A stretch of 64,000 bases of DNA from contig NZ_CP095072.1 of NCBI RefSeq assembly GCF_022919115.1, positions 4,030,001-4,094,000 of the forward strand. The letters are read 5' to 3'. Each line of letters begins with the position of its first letter. Position 1 is the first letter of the stretch. This document shows positions 28,196 through 35,024 of the stretch, one piece after another. This stretch comes from Gracilibacillus caseinilyticus (GTDB lineage Bacteria; Bacillota; Bacilli; Bacillales; Amphibacillaceae). Position numbers and translations under genes: made by a program. The notes beneath the pieces were generated by a model. The model saw nothing but the letters and a program-made list of their open reading frames with translations. It had not been told where the DNA came from and did not search any database.

Positions 28196-28771
28196 CTAAT
28201 CTACTGTTTTTTCAGTTTCACCTTCCCAACCGCTCATACCTGGTACAACATTTATGACTTGTTTAAACCCTTGGTCGGTTAGTTTTTGTGCTGCTAAATC
28301 ACTACGATTACCAGTTCTACACACGATATAAATTGGAGTCTCAGGATTTAATTCGTTTAACCGATTCTCCAACTCACCAAGTGGTATTGATTTTGCCTTT
28401 GGGATGTGACTAAATACGTATTCCGCATGCTCTCTTACATCTAGCACAATCAAATCTTCACTGGATGAAAGTTTTTGCTCTAACTCATCATTACTAACGA
28501 TATGAGGGTGTTTCTTTTCTAATTTTTCTTCTCCACTTGCTTTACGAAGGTAATGCTTTAATACATCGCCTTCTTCGAGAGTTCCTAAATACTGATGTCC
28601 TGAACTTTCTGACCATGCTTTAATATCTGCCTTTGATCCTTTGTCCGTTGCTTGAACTTCTATGACTTGTCCAGCCTCTAGGTTATTCATGGCTTTCTTC
28701 GTCTTTACAATCGGCATTGGGCATGCTACATTTTTCGCGTCTAAAATAACATCTGTTTTTATCATTTCCAT
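28196..28771 (-). CDS. yrkF: TusA-rhodanese fusion protein
   Basis: 191 residues: an N-terminal TusA domain (NVACPMPIVKTKKAM, persulfide Cys near residue 14) and, from about residue 90, a rhodanese domain with active Cys in YIVCRTGNRS. The fusion could pass sulfur between the two cysteines, as proposed for YrkF. The ATG at 28769-28771 stands nine bases from GGAGG; a TTG at 28780 touches the ribosome site and is rejected. A CstR-type operator lies just upstream (28794-28809), suggesting an internal promoter. Confidence 0.92.
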   Translation of the reverse strand: MEMIKTDVILDAKNVACPMPIVKTKKAMNNLEAGQVIEVQATDKGSKADIKAWSESSGHQYLGTLEEGDVLKHYLRKASGEEKLEKKHPHIVSNDELEQKLSSSEDLIVLDVREHAEYVFSHIPKAKSIPLGELENRLNELNPETPIYIVCRTGNRSDLAAQKLTDQGFKQVINVVPGMSGWEGETEKTVD

Positions 28772-28793
28772 GTTATACAACCTCCAATTTTAA

Positions 28794-28809
28794 TTACCGT
28801 ATAGGGTAT
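28794..28809 (-). promoter_or_regulatory. CstR-type operator (site 1)
   Basis: TTACCGTATAGGGTAT has the ATACC-N6-GGTAT layout repeated through this cluster. It lies between a rhodanese gene and the TusA-rhodanese fusion gene, with a TAAAAT-like -10 nearby on the minus strand. Confidence 0.65.
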
Positions 28810-28826
28810 ATTTATTCCTAAAAAAT

Positions 28827-29117
28827 TTATTCGATTGGCCCTTCCCATGCAAGCATTCCACCTGTCATGTTAATCACATTGAAACCGTGGCTTTCGAGAA
28901 ATTTTAATGCTTGTGCACTTCTTCCACCTGAACGACACACCATAATATATTCTTTTGTTTTATCTAGTTCATGCATTCGAAATTCCAATAAGCCTAGTGG
29001 AATGTTTATTGCTCCAGGGATTGTTCCTTGTGCTATCTCACGGGCTTCACGAACATCAATTAAATTCAATCCCTCACCAAGTAAATTTTCAACTTGTGTT
29101 GTTGTGAATTCTCTCAT
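28827..29117 (-). CDS. Single-domain rhodanese
   Basis: 96-residue cytoplasmic sulfurtransferase with LNLIDVREAREIA and the active loop MVCRSGGRSAQA (Cys near residue 61). AGGAGG precedes the ATG. Set between a membrane-anchored rhodanese and the TusA-rhodanese fusion, all in one direction with short gaps. Likely moves sulfane sulfur from thiosulfate or persulfides to TusA partners; the direction is inferred. Confidence 0.93.
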   Translation of the reverse strand: MREFTTTQVENLLGEGLNLIDVREAREIAQGTIPGAINIPLGLLEFRMHELDKTKEYIMVCRSGGRSAQALKFLESHGFNVINMTGGMLAWEGPIE

Positions 29118-29129
29118 TCTATTAACCTC

Positions 29130-29498
29130 CTAGCCCTTCCAGGTGCTTACGCCACCTTTTACATTTGTTATTTGTTTAAATCCTTGTTTTTTTAATACTT
29201 TACTTGCTTTCTTACTTCTCATTCCACTTTGGCAAATAACGACTACTTCTTTATCCTTTTTCAAAGTGTTTGCCTTTTGTGAAAGTTGATGTAAGGGGAT
29301 ATTTTTAAAGCCAGGAATATGGTATTGACCAAATTCACCTTGTGTACGAACATCAACAAATTGAAACCCTTTTTCTTTCAATAAACCTTTTAATTGAGTT
29401 GTATTGACCTGTTTTACCCCCTTCACAGGCATAAAACGTAGGGCAATAAAAAGTATAACTAGAGAAATAATCAGCGTATCAACACTAAAAACATTCAA
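29130..29498 (-). CDS. Membrane-anchored rhodanese
   Basis: 122 residues. One N-terminal membrane helix (about 5-23, TLIISLVILFIALRFM) then a rhodanese domain with FVDVRTQGEFG and active Cys in VVICQSGMRS. The domain should face the cytoplasm because positive residues (KGVKQ) follow the helix. It resembles the YqhL/YtwF-like anchored rhodaneses of Bacillaceae and begins 33 bases after the DsrE gene. Confidence 0.9.
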   Translation of the reverse strand: MNVFSVDTLIISLVILFIALRFMPVKGVKQVNTTQLKGLLKEKGFQFVDVRTQGEFGQYHIPGFKNIPLHQLSQKANTLKKDKEVVVICQSGMRSKKASKVLKKQGFKQITNVKGGVSTWKG

Positions 29499-29531
29499 GG
29501 AATGACCTCCTGTTCTCTTCTAAATAGGCTA

Positions 29532-30011
29532 CTAGATAAATAAGTTTACATTTCCTTCTTCTGCGTCACCAATGTATGCAGCAACTCCGGCGTAATCAAG
29601 CCCATCAATTAACTCTTCTTTTTGTAATCCAAGAAGATCCATTGTCATTGTACATGCAATTAATTTCACATCTTGTTCTTGTGCCATTTCTATTAGTTGT
29701 GGAAGTGGCATAGCATTATGCTTTTTCATCACATGCTTTATCATTTTAGGTCCCATTCCTGCAAAGTTCATGTTAGAAAGGCCCATATTATCAGCACCGC
29801 GAGGCATCATTTTGCCGAACATTTTTTCTAGGAATCCTTTTTTCACTGGTACTTGTGCGTCTTTTCTAAGAGCGTTTAATCCCCAAAATGTATGAAAAAT
29901 AGTTACCTCATGATCGTAAGCCGCCGCTCCATTTGCAATAATATAGGCTGCCATTGCTTTATCATAATCTCCGCTAAATAGAACAATCGTTGTTTTCTTT
30001 TTCTCTGACAT
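29532..30011 (-). CDS. yrkE: DsrE-family sulfurtransferase-like protein
   Basis: 159-residue DsrE/DsrF/DrsH-like protein with the N-terminal strand TTIVLFSGDYDKAMAAYIIANGA, a Met/Gly-rich insertion (about residues 75-95) typical of YrkE, and the conserved Cys in LIACTMTMDLLG. These proteins pass sulfane sulfur to TusA. A CstR-type operator lies 18 bases upstream. Whole and unbroken, unlike the second DsrE gene at 27777. Confidence 0.9.
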   Translation of the reverse strand: MSEKKKTTIVLFSGDYDKAMAAYIIANGAAAYDHEVTIFHTFWGLNALRKDAQVPVKKGFLEKMFGKMMPRGADNMGLSNMNFAGMGPKMIKHVMKKHNAMPLPQLIEMAQEQDVKLIACTMTMDLLGLQKEELIDGLDYAGVAAYIGDAEEGNVNLFI

Positions 30012-30028
30012 TCTAATTCCTCCTCATT

Positions 30029-30044
30029 ATACCGTGTGGGGTAT
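30029..30044 (-). promoter_or_regulatory. CstR-type operator (site 2)
   Basis: ATACCGTGTGGGGTAT, same layout as the other sites, 18 bases before the yrkE start. On the minus strand it runs directly into TATAAT, so it likely overlaps an internal promoter, although no good -35 box is spaced at 17. Confidence 0.7.
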
Positions 30045-30062
30045 GTTTGTTTGTAAAAAAAT

Positions 30063-30290
30063 TTAACCTTTCCTAATTTGGAAGATAAATACACCGTTCT
30101 CTTCTTTATAGTCAAGTAATTCATGTCCAGTTGAATTTGCCCAAGCAGTTAAGTCACTCTTAGCACCTTTATCTGTTGTATGAACTTCTAGGACTTGACC
30201 TGTTTCAATTTCACTTATGGCCTTCTTTGTTTTAACAATAGGCATTGGACATGCTAGTCCTTTTGCGTCTAAAATCTTTTCAACTTTCAT
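30063..30290 (-). CDS. TusA-family sulfur carrier protein
   Basis: 75 residues with the persulfide Cys13 in GLACPMPIVKTKKAI; very close to the product of 26335-26562, suggesting a duplication inside the operon. It follows the CstR repressor gene by 87 bases and has its own operator upstream. Carries sulfur between the DsrE and rhodanese proteins by family analogy. Confidence 0.92.
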   Translation of the reverse strand: MKVEKILDAKGLACPMPIVKTKKAISEIETGQVLEVHTTDKGAKSDLTAWANSTGHELLDYKEENGVFIFQIRKG

Positions 30291-30325
30291 TTTTATCCCC
30301 CTCGAGCCTTTAATTTCAATTACCA

Positions 30326-30341
30326 GTACCCGTATAGGTAT
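30326..30341 (-). promoter_or_regulatory. CstR-type operator (site 3)
   Basis: GTACCCGTATAGGTAT, between cstR and the first TusA gene, 36 bases before the latter's start. Confidence 0.7.
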
Positions 30342-30377
30342 ATGTTATCCTAAATAAAAAAGGATGTCAACCCTTTA

Positions 30378-30638
30378 TTATCTGCTTTTTACAAGCATGT
30401 TAACAGCCTCTTTGACCAACTCATCGCTACTTTCCACATTTTCTTCTGCTTTTCTAACACATTCTATTAAATTGGCACTCACTAAAACACCAATTGTACG
30501 ATCAATTGCGGTTCTACTAGCAGACAACTGGGTAATGATGTCCTTGCAATCTTTGCCCTCTTCCATCATTCTCAAAACACCTCTTATTTGACCTTCAATA
30601 CGTTTTAAACGGTTCTTTGTCTGAACATCATATTCCAT
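30378..30638 (-). CDS. cstR: CstR-type persulfide-sensing repressor
   Basis: 86-residue all-helical CsoR-family regulator. It has Cys31 and Cys60 but Asn56 where copper-binding CsoR proteins have His, which is the mark of CstR: the two thiols form a di- or trisulfide link with sulfane sulfur and release DNA. Preceded by AGGTG and by a perfect promoter whose spacer holds the operator, so it is autoregulated. It leads the sulfur operon that runs to 25502. Confidence 0.9.
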   Translation of the reverse strand: MEYDVQTKNRLKRIEGQIRGVLRMMEEGKDCKDIITQLSASRTAIDRTIGVLVSANLIECVRKAEENVESSDELVKEAVNMLVKSR

Positions 30639-30716
30639 ACTAGCACCTCCATATTAGATAAAGATTTCATGGTCCAATTCAGTAATAAACCTAGGTGTTT
30701 GTGATTCAATAAGTTG

Positions 30717-30745
30717 ATTATATACCCGACTGGGTATTTTGTCAA
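30717..30745 (-). promoter_or_regulatory. cstR promoter with operator in spacer (site 4)
   Basis: On the minus strand TTGACA (30740-30745), a 17-base spacer and TATAAT (30717-30722) form a perfect consensus sigma-A promoter. The spacer contains ATACCCGACTGGGTAT (30722-30737), a perfect inverted repeat of the CstR type, so repressor binding would block RNA polymerase directly. Confidence 0.9.
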
Positions 30746-30766
30746 CGTGTTTAAATTACTTTATTT

Positions 30767-31165
30767 CTAGTTACTCACACATAACTTTTCTATACCTTTT
30801 CGATTTAACTTGTAACTCTCATTACATAGTTCTTGAGAAGATAGCGAGTAACTGACTACTTTAAAACCTTTCTTTCGTAATATTCGAGTTCCAACGTTCT
30901 TATCCAGAGTATTTGAACAGATTAGGTGTAATGGTCGATAAGGAATTTCGTTATAAAATCTATTCAAATAAGCAACTGGAATGTTAATTGCTTCATTCAT
31001 TTGGTGATTATATGCAACGTTGTAATCTCTTATATCTATTACAACCTTATCACTAGACTTAATTACATCACTTATATCAAAATAGGACATACATAGAACA
31101 GGAACGTATCTTTTATAAATGCCTATTAGGATAGGCATACATAATAAAATGAAAATAAAATTCAT
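30767..31165 (-). CDS. Membrane-anchored rhodanese-like protein
   Basis: 132 residues: an N-terminal membrane helix (MNFIFILLCMPILIGIY) and a diverged rhodanese domain with VVIDIRDYNVAYN and a candidate active Cys in LHLICSNTLDKNVG. The start at 31163-31165 is behind GGAAGGG; a TTG 12 codons upstream lacks a ribosome site. It has a dedicated promoter with a CstR operator 50 bases upstream, and lies just outside the main operon. The active loop is unusual in sequence, so activity is uncertain. Confidence 0.8.
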   Translation of the reverse strand: MNFIFILLCMPILIGIYKRYVPVLCMSYFDISDVIKSSDKVVIDIRDYNVAYNHQMNEAINIPVAYLNRFYNEIPYRPLHLICSNTLDKNVGTRILRKKGFKVVSYSLSSQELCNESYKLNRKGIEKLCVSN

Positions 31166-31213
31166 CAATACCCTTCCACTCTCCTTAGCACCCATGAGCA
31201 ACTAACAACTCGC

Positions 31214-31242
31214 ATTATATACCCCGTATAGTATATTGTCAA
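31214..31242 (-). promoter_or_regulatory. Rhodanese promoter with CstR operator in spacer (site 5)
   Basis: TTGACA (31237-31242), 17-base spacer, TATAAT (31214-31219) on the minus strand: a second perfect consensus promoter. The spacer carries ATACCCCGTATAGTAT (31219-31234), the CstR-type repeat with one mismatch. Confidence 0.88.
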
Positions 31243-31243
31243 C

Positions 31244-31277
31244 AAAAGGAGACATAAACTGTTTTACATCTCCTTTT
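31244..31277 (-). terminator. Terminator of the DUF302 gene
   Basis: AAAGGAGACATAAAC and GTTTTACATCTCCTTT pair with a central mismatch; on the minus strand the stem is followed by TTTTGTTG. It insulates the DUF302 gene from the rhodanese promoter. Confidence 0.8.
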
Positions 31278-31285
31278 TTATTATT

Positions 31286-31675
31286 TCATACTATACTCTT
31301 GTCGATGCATCCAATTAGACGTCGCTCAATATCTTCGGCAAGTTCCTTTATCTTAGGATCATCCACCATACTCACTAAAGCCGTGGGTCTTGGCATACCT
31401 ATTTTTGTTTTACCTTGATCATCATAAACTACGATTTTACAAGGAAGAAAATATCCAACCATTTGATTTTCACTAAGTATTCGCTGGGCTTCATGTGGGT
31501 TACACACTTCTAATACCATGTATTCCTTGTTAAAGTCTAAACCCTTTTCTTGTAACTTACCCTTAATATCAAATTCCCATAAGACACCAAATTTCTCTTC
31601 CTTTAGAGTTTCTTTCAATGAAGATATGGTTATTTGAATATTATTATTGGTTTCAACCGTGTAATCAAATTGCAA
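31286..31675 (-). CDS. DUF302 domain protein
   Basis: 129-residue cytoplasmic protein of the DUF302 family, seen from FGVLWEFDIKGKLQEKGLDF, LEVCNPHEAQRIL and MVGYFLPCKIVVYDDQGKTKIGMPRPTAL. The family has no proven function but often sits with thiol or sulfur genes in Firmicutes; here it adjoins the CstR cluster. Start is TTG (31673-31675) behind AAGGAGG. Its first codons overlap the end of a methyltransferase relic by 11 bases, pointing to former translational coupling. Confidence 0.85.
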   Translation of the reverse strand: MQFDYTVETNNNIQITISSLKETLKEEKFGVLWEFDIKGKLQEKGLDFNKEYMVLEVCNPHEAQRILSENQMVGYFLPCKIVVYDDQGKTKIGMPRPTALVSMVDDPKIKELAEDIERRLIGCIDKSIV

Positions 31676-31900
31676 TAGTATTCCTCCTTATATAATTGAT
31701 AATCGCAACATAAACTGCATCACTAAAGTGAATGATTGACGGAGAAAAATCATTTTCAATTAGTATGTCTTTCATTTTATCTGAAGAGATTCTTTCGTGT
31801 AATGGCGGTCCCATTTCCATTTCTATAGCTTCCCATGTTCTAATCGCTTTGAATCTAATAACTTATCTGCTTTATCGGGGTTAAAGCGATATCCTGCCAA
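31665..31900 (-). pseudogene. Methyltransferase gene with large internal deletion
   Basis: From a TTG (31898-31900) the strand reads MAGYRFNPDKADKLLDSKR, the typical N-terminus of a class I SAM-dependent methyltransferase, and then with a frame change goes straight to TWEAIEMEMGPPLHERIS and a C-terminus ending at 31665. The roughly 130-150 residues holding the SAM-binding core are absent. The two ends are adjacent, so a deletion between about codon 19 and the C-terminal region explains it. Confidence 0.65.
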
Positions 31901-32019
31901 ATCCTTCACACCTTTCCAAAAATTATTACAAAAAACACATACTAAATTAAAACGATTCGCGCTATAATTCCTAGTAATCATATATGTTTTAACTAGATTT
32001 TGATTTGGGGTGATAATAA

Positions 32020-32175
32020 ATGAATTTACTTAAACTCTTTCTAAATGAAAAATGCCCAAATTGTAACAAGACTTTAGAAACAAAGAATTCAAGCATACTA
32101 AGTGCTTTTGTTATTAAATACTGCACTAAAGGTCGTTATCAAAAAGAGTATCATCCATCTGTGACCGTCAAGTAG
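32020..32175 (+). CDS. Small Cys-rich (zinc-ribbon-like) protein
   Basis: 51 codons starting MNLLKLFLNEKCPNCNKTLE, with a clear GGGGTGATAATAA ribosome site and a CPxC knuckle (Cys12, Cys15); a third Cys (35) sits in KYCTKGRY where a second knuckle would be expected. Similar tiny hypothetical proteins occur in Bacillus. The second knuckle looks incomplete, so it may be decaying. Function unknown. Confidence 0.55.
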   Translation: MNLLKLFLNEKCPNCNKTLETKNSSILSAFVIKYCTKGRYQKEYHPSVTVK

Positions 32176-32195
32176 AATGATACAATTTTTGCTCG

Positions 32196-32858
32196 TTAAT
32201 TTGAAACACTTTGTTGACCAAATATAGTCTTTCTATATTTCATTCGCCAACTATCTTCATTCAAATGAATAATTTCCACTCAGTGTAGTATTCGATCTAA
32301 TATTGCGGTAGTAATTGCTTGATCTCCTAACAGTTCTCCCCATTCTTTTGGTCCTTTATTTGAAGTCAAAATGATGGACGCTTGATGATAAAGGTCATTA
32401 ATTAAATGAAAGAACATATTTGCTTCTTGTTTATCCATTGCCATGAACATTAGATCATCAATAATGACTAAATCTGCTTCTCTAATCCTTTTCATTCTTG
32501 TTTCTGCTTTCCTAGTAATTTCTTCAGTTTTTAACACACTTATTAGGTCTCCCATGGTTGTAAGTATTACTTTGAAACCTTCGTTTAAAGCCTCCATTCC
32601 TAATCCAATGGATAGGTGGGTCTTGCCAACACCTGGCGGTCCAAGAAGAATAATATTGTATAATTGCTCTATCCAGGTTAAATCCTTAAGCTGGTTTAAT
32701 TTCTTGCTGCTTAATGATTTCTGTTGTTGTATATTAAATTCCTCTAAAGTGCTATAGAAGGGAAATGTCGCCCATTTGAATCGTTTTTCCAATTGCTTTT
32801 CTTCTCTACGGTTTTGCTCATAAGTTGTTACATTTCTTTTCAGTGCTTCTGTCTCCAT
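32196..32858 (-). pseudogene. istB: IstB-like transposition ATPase, premature stop
   Basis: AAA+ helper of IS21 transposition. Starts at ATG 32856-32858 behind GGAGGGG. Walker A GPPGVGKTHL, Walker B LVIIDDL and sensor TSNKGPKEWGELLGD are intact. A TGA at 32280-32282 cuts it after AILDRILH; the same frame then continues VEIIHLNEDSWRMKYRK to the natural stop at 32196-32198. The loss of about 27 C-terminal residues could leave partial function, but its partner istA is destroyed. Confidence 0.85.
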
Positions 32859-33480
32859 TACCCCTCCAGAAATTTTATTTAATGGTGTCACCACCTCATC
32901 GTAATCGGTTGCTGTATCATCGACTCGTCGTTGTCGTTTCAGGTATGAAACGATATCGCTGAAATCATTCCTTTTGATACATTCACGCAGTGATGTTTAG
33001 CGAAATTATGTTTTATAAAACCTACCACATTTTCTATTTCCATTTACTCTCGGGATCAGCTTTTCTACATCCATTTAAATGTATTTTCATGAGCTCGAAT
33101 TACATCTTGTGTTGTAAAAGGTCTATCTAACCATTCTTTGTATTTGTATCTTGAATTGGCTAAAACAAAAGCTATAAAGTTAAGCTTTTCATCTCTATTA
33201 TCATGCGTTTTTTGTTTAGTATGACCAAAGTCGACTTGAATTTGCTCTCCCATCGGTAGGTAAATCAGGAATAGCTTCATAATCTCTAGGTGATGTTACT
33301 TTTTATATTTGCTACTCTTCTCTTAACTCTCTGACAAAAGAACGAACTGTATTTTCACCAATCTTCAAATCTTCATGCTTTTCTTGCAGCCAATCGTGAA
33401 CTTGTGCAGCTGACATATCAGGATGTTTTTATACAAATCTAAAGCCTCGTTATCTTAAGTATACTCTTCCACAAAATGAC
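32859..33480 (-). pseudogene. istA: IstA-like transposase remnant
   Basis: Pieces of an IS21 transposase in several frames: HPDMSAAQVHDWLQEKHEDL and NTVRSFVRELREE (33310-33425), two in-frame stops, then the DDE-domain start PMGEQIQVDFGHTKQK (33065-33280). The N-terminal helix-turn-helix and much of the C-terminal half are lost. Non-functional. Confidence 0.8.
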
Positions 33481-33662
33481 GGAATAACGGATATTTTTGT
33501 TGCGCAGAAGTGTCAAATACGAAGAAGAGACGATCACTTAATAACGTAATCGTCCCAGAAAATTTTAAACAGTATCGTTGCTGTGCAACAGAAAATTGTT
33601 TTCGTTATTGCTTTTCTTCAACATGAGTTCTAGTTTGTGGAAACTTTTTTCGTTTACATACT

Positions 33663-33692
33663 AAAAAGGAGCCAATCATTTGGCTCCTTTTT
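33663..33692 (-). terminator. Terminator of the wrbA-like gene
   Basis: AAAAAGGAGCCAA and TTTGGCTCCTTTTT form a near-perfect stem with a 3-base loop 15 bases after the stop codon; flanking A and T runs allow action on both strands. Confidence 0.92.
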
Positions 33693-33706
33693 AAATAAGA
33701 ATTAAT

Positions 33707-34366
33707 TTATTGATTTCCCTTTTTAACCCACTCTGCCACTGTAACAGTACGCTTAGCTTGATGCTTTACTGCAGCTTCTACGTCTTCAACCATCTTACCA
33801 TCTTGATCAACTGTTACACTTGTTCCATAAGGATTTCCACCTGCTCCAAATAGTACTGGATCAGTGTAACCAGGAGAAGCAATGATAGCACCCCAATGCA
33901 TCATAGAGGTATATAATGACAATATTGTTGCTTCTTGACCACCGTGAGGATTTTGTGCAGAAGACATCGCACTTACTACTTTATTAACTGTCTTACCACT
34001 TGCCCATATCCCACCTTGTATATCAAGGAACTGTTTCATTTGAGATGCCATGTTCCCAAAACGTGTTGGTGTACTGAAAATAATTGCGTCTGCCCACTCT
34101 ACATCATCTGATGTTACTACTGGAACATCTTTTGTCGCATCAACAGTTGATTTCCATACTTCATTTCCTTCAATAACTGATTGTGGTGCTAATTCTTGAA
34201 CTTTTAATACTTTAACCTCAGCTCCTGCTTCTTTTGCTCCTGCTTCTGCCCATTTAGCTAATTGGTAGTTAGTACCACCCATGCTATAAAAAACTACAGC
34301 TAATTTTACATTCGACATATTATCCATCTCCTTTGGTTTTCTAAATAGTTTGTCTAAAAATCCCAT
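33707..34366 (-). CDS. WrbA-type NAD(P)H:quinone oxidoreductase
   Basis: Flavodoxin-fold FMN enzyme that reduces quinones by two electrons, avoiding radical formation. Motifs: VVFYSMGGTNYQLAKW (phosphate loop), STPTRFGNMASQMKQFLD and a GHQE-equivalent HGGQEATILS. Two starts are possible: 34366 (weak GTGGGTG) gives 219 residues with a charged extension MGFLDKLFRKPK; 34318 has AAAGGAG nine bases upstream and gives 203 residues, the family norm. A 9-9 inverted repeat like the MhqR box lies 125 bases upstream of 34366, so it probably belongs to the quinone regulon. Confidence 0.88.
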   Translation of the reverse strand: MGFLDKLFRKPKEMDNMSNVKLAVVFYSMGGTNYQLAKWAEAGAKEAGAEVKVLKVQELAPQSVIEGNEVWKSTVDATKDVPVVTSDDVEWADAIIFSTPTRFGNMASQMKQFLDIQGGIWASGKTVNKVVSAMSSAQNPHGGQEATILSLYTSMMHWGAIIASPGYTDPVLFGAGGNPYGTSVTVDQDGKMVEDVEAAVKHQAKRTVTVAEWVKKGNQ

Positions 34367-34490
34367 ATTTTACACCCACTTATTTTTATTTCTTTATTCC
34401 TTATAAGAACCACCTTCATTGAAAATCAACCATTTCCAATGTTGCCCTGTTCTTGGATTCCTATTCAGATAATAATACATTTAATTCATA

Positions 34491-34508
34491 TATCTAGATT
34501 TTGAGATA
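34491..34508 (-). promoter_or_regulatory. MhqR-type operator upstream of wrbA-like gene
   Basis: TATCTAGAT-TTTGAGATA, a 9-9 imperfect inverted repeat matching the family TATCTCGAA-TTCGAGATA seen at three other places in this cluster. Confidence 0.65.
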
Positions 34509-34527
34509 TAACAGATAAAAAAATTTC

Positions 34528-34920
34528 TTAAGATTCCCTATTCTTAGATACTAGCTGACCGAGAGAATATAGCTTACTACCATTTAAGTTAATGTGAATT
34601 GCAATAACTAATAACACAAGGTCATATACATAACCATTTAGGAAACCATCAGGCAACTTAACTGTAAAGATTGCACCAAGCATGATAAGTCCAAATAGTA
34701 GTGCAACGATACGTGTACCTAATCCTAGAATAATTGCAATACCACCTACCAATTCAATGATAGCTACAACATAAGCTAGAAATCCTGGAAGTCCTAAACT
34801 ATCAAACCAACCTACTGTATTCTCTATACCACCTTGAAATTTCGCTATACCATTTGCTAAGAAGACAACCCCCAACATAACACGAAGTAACAGTGTTCCA
34901 ATTTCATTTTTATTAAACAT
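34528..34920 (-). CDS. mhqP: DoxX-family membrane protein (MhqP-like)
   Basis: 130 residues with four hydrophobic helices; the DoxX signature is in LLLRVMLGVVFLANGIAKF and LVGGIAIILGLGTR. In B. subtilis the DoxX protein MhqP is produced with the MhqNO enzymes upon quinone stress; here the gene is preceded by AGGAGG and by an MhqR-type box 48-66 bases upstream. The biochemical role of the family is unclear, possibly tied to thiol/sulfur redox chemistry at the membrane. Confidence 0.85.
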   Translation of the reverse strand: MFNKNEIGTLLLRVMLGVVFLANGIAKFQGGIENTVGWFDSLGLPGFLAYVVAIIELVGGIAIILGLGTRIVALLFGLIMLGAIFTVKLPDGFLNGYVYDLVLLVIAIHINLNGSKLYSLGQLVSKNRES

Positions 34921-34968
34921 TAAAAAATCCTCCTTAATTTATCTCTACATTGAATATTCCATTTAATA

Positions 34969-34986
34969 TATCTCTAATTCAAGATA
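34969..34986 (-). promoter_or_regulatory. MhqR-type operator upstream of doxX
   Basis: TATCTCTAA-TTCAAGATA, a 9-9 inverted repeat, lies between TTACGA and TATATT spaced 17 bases apart on the minus strand, so binding would cover a promoter. Confidence 0.75.
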
Positions 34987-35024
34987 TTCGTAATAATTTT
35001 TTACATTTTTTCAGAAAATCTAGT

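Larger units (their letters stand above)
32190..33480 (-). mobile_element. Degenerate IS21-family insertion sequence
   Basis: Contains an istB-like gene with one stop near its end and badly damaged istA sequence upstream, in the usual istA-istB order on the minus strand. Clear terminal inverted repeats could not be identified, so the limits are approximate. Confidence 0.8.

Noticed and set aside
33460..33650. Possible extra transposase piece (stretch resembling LFFVFDTSAQQKYPLFRHF)
   Set aside because: Protein-like but not identified and broken; not assigned to a separate element.
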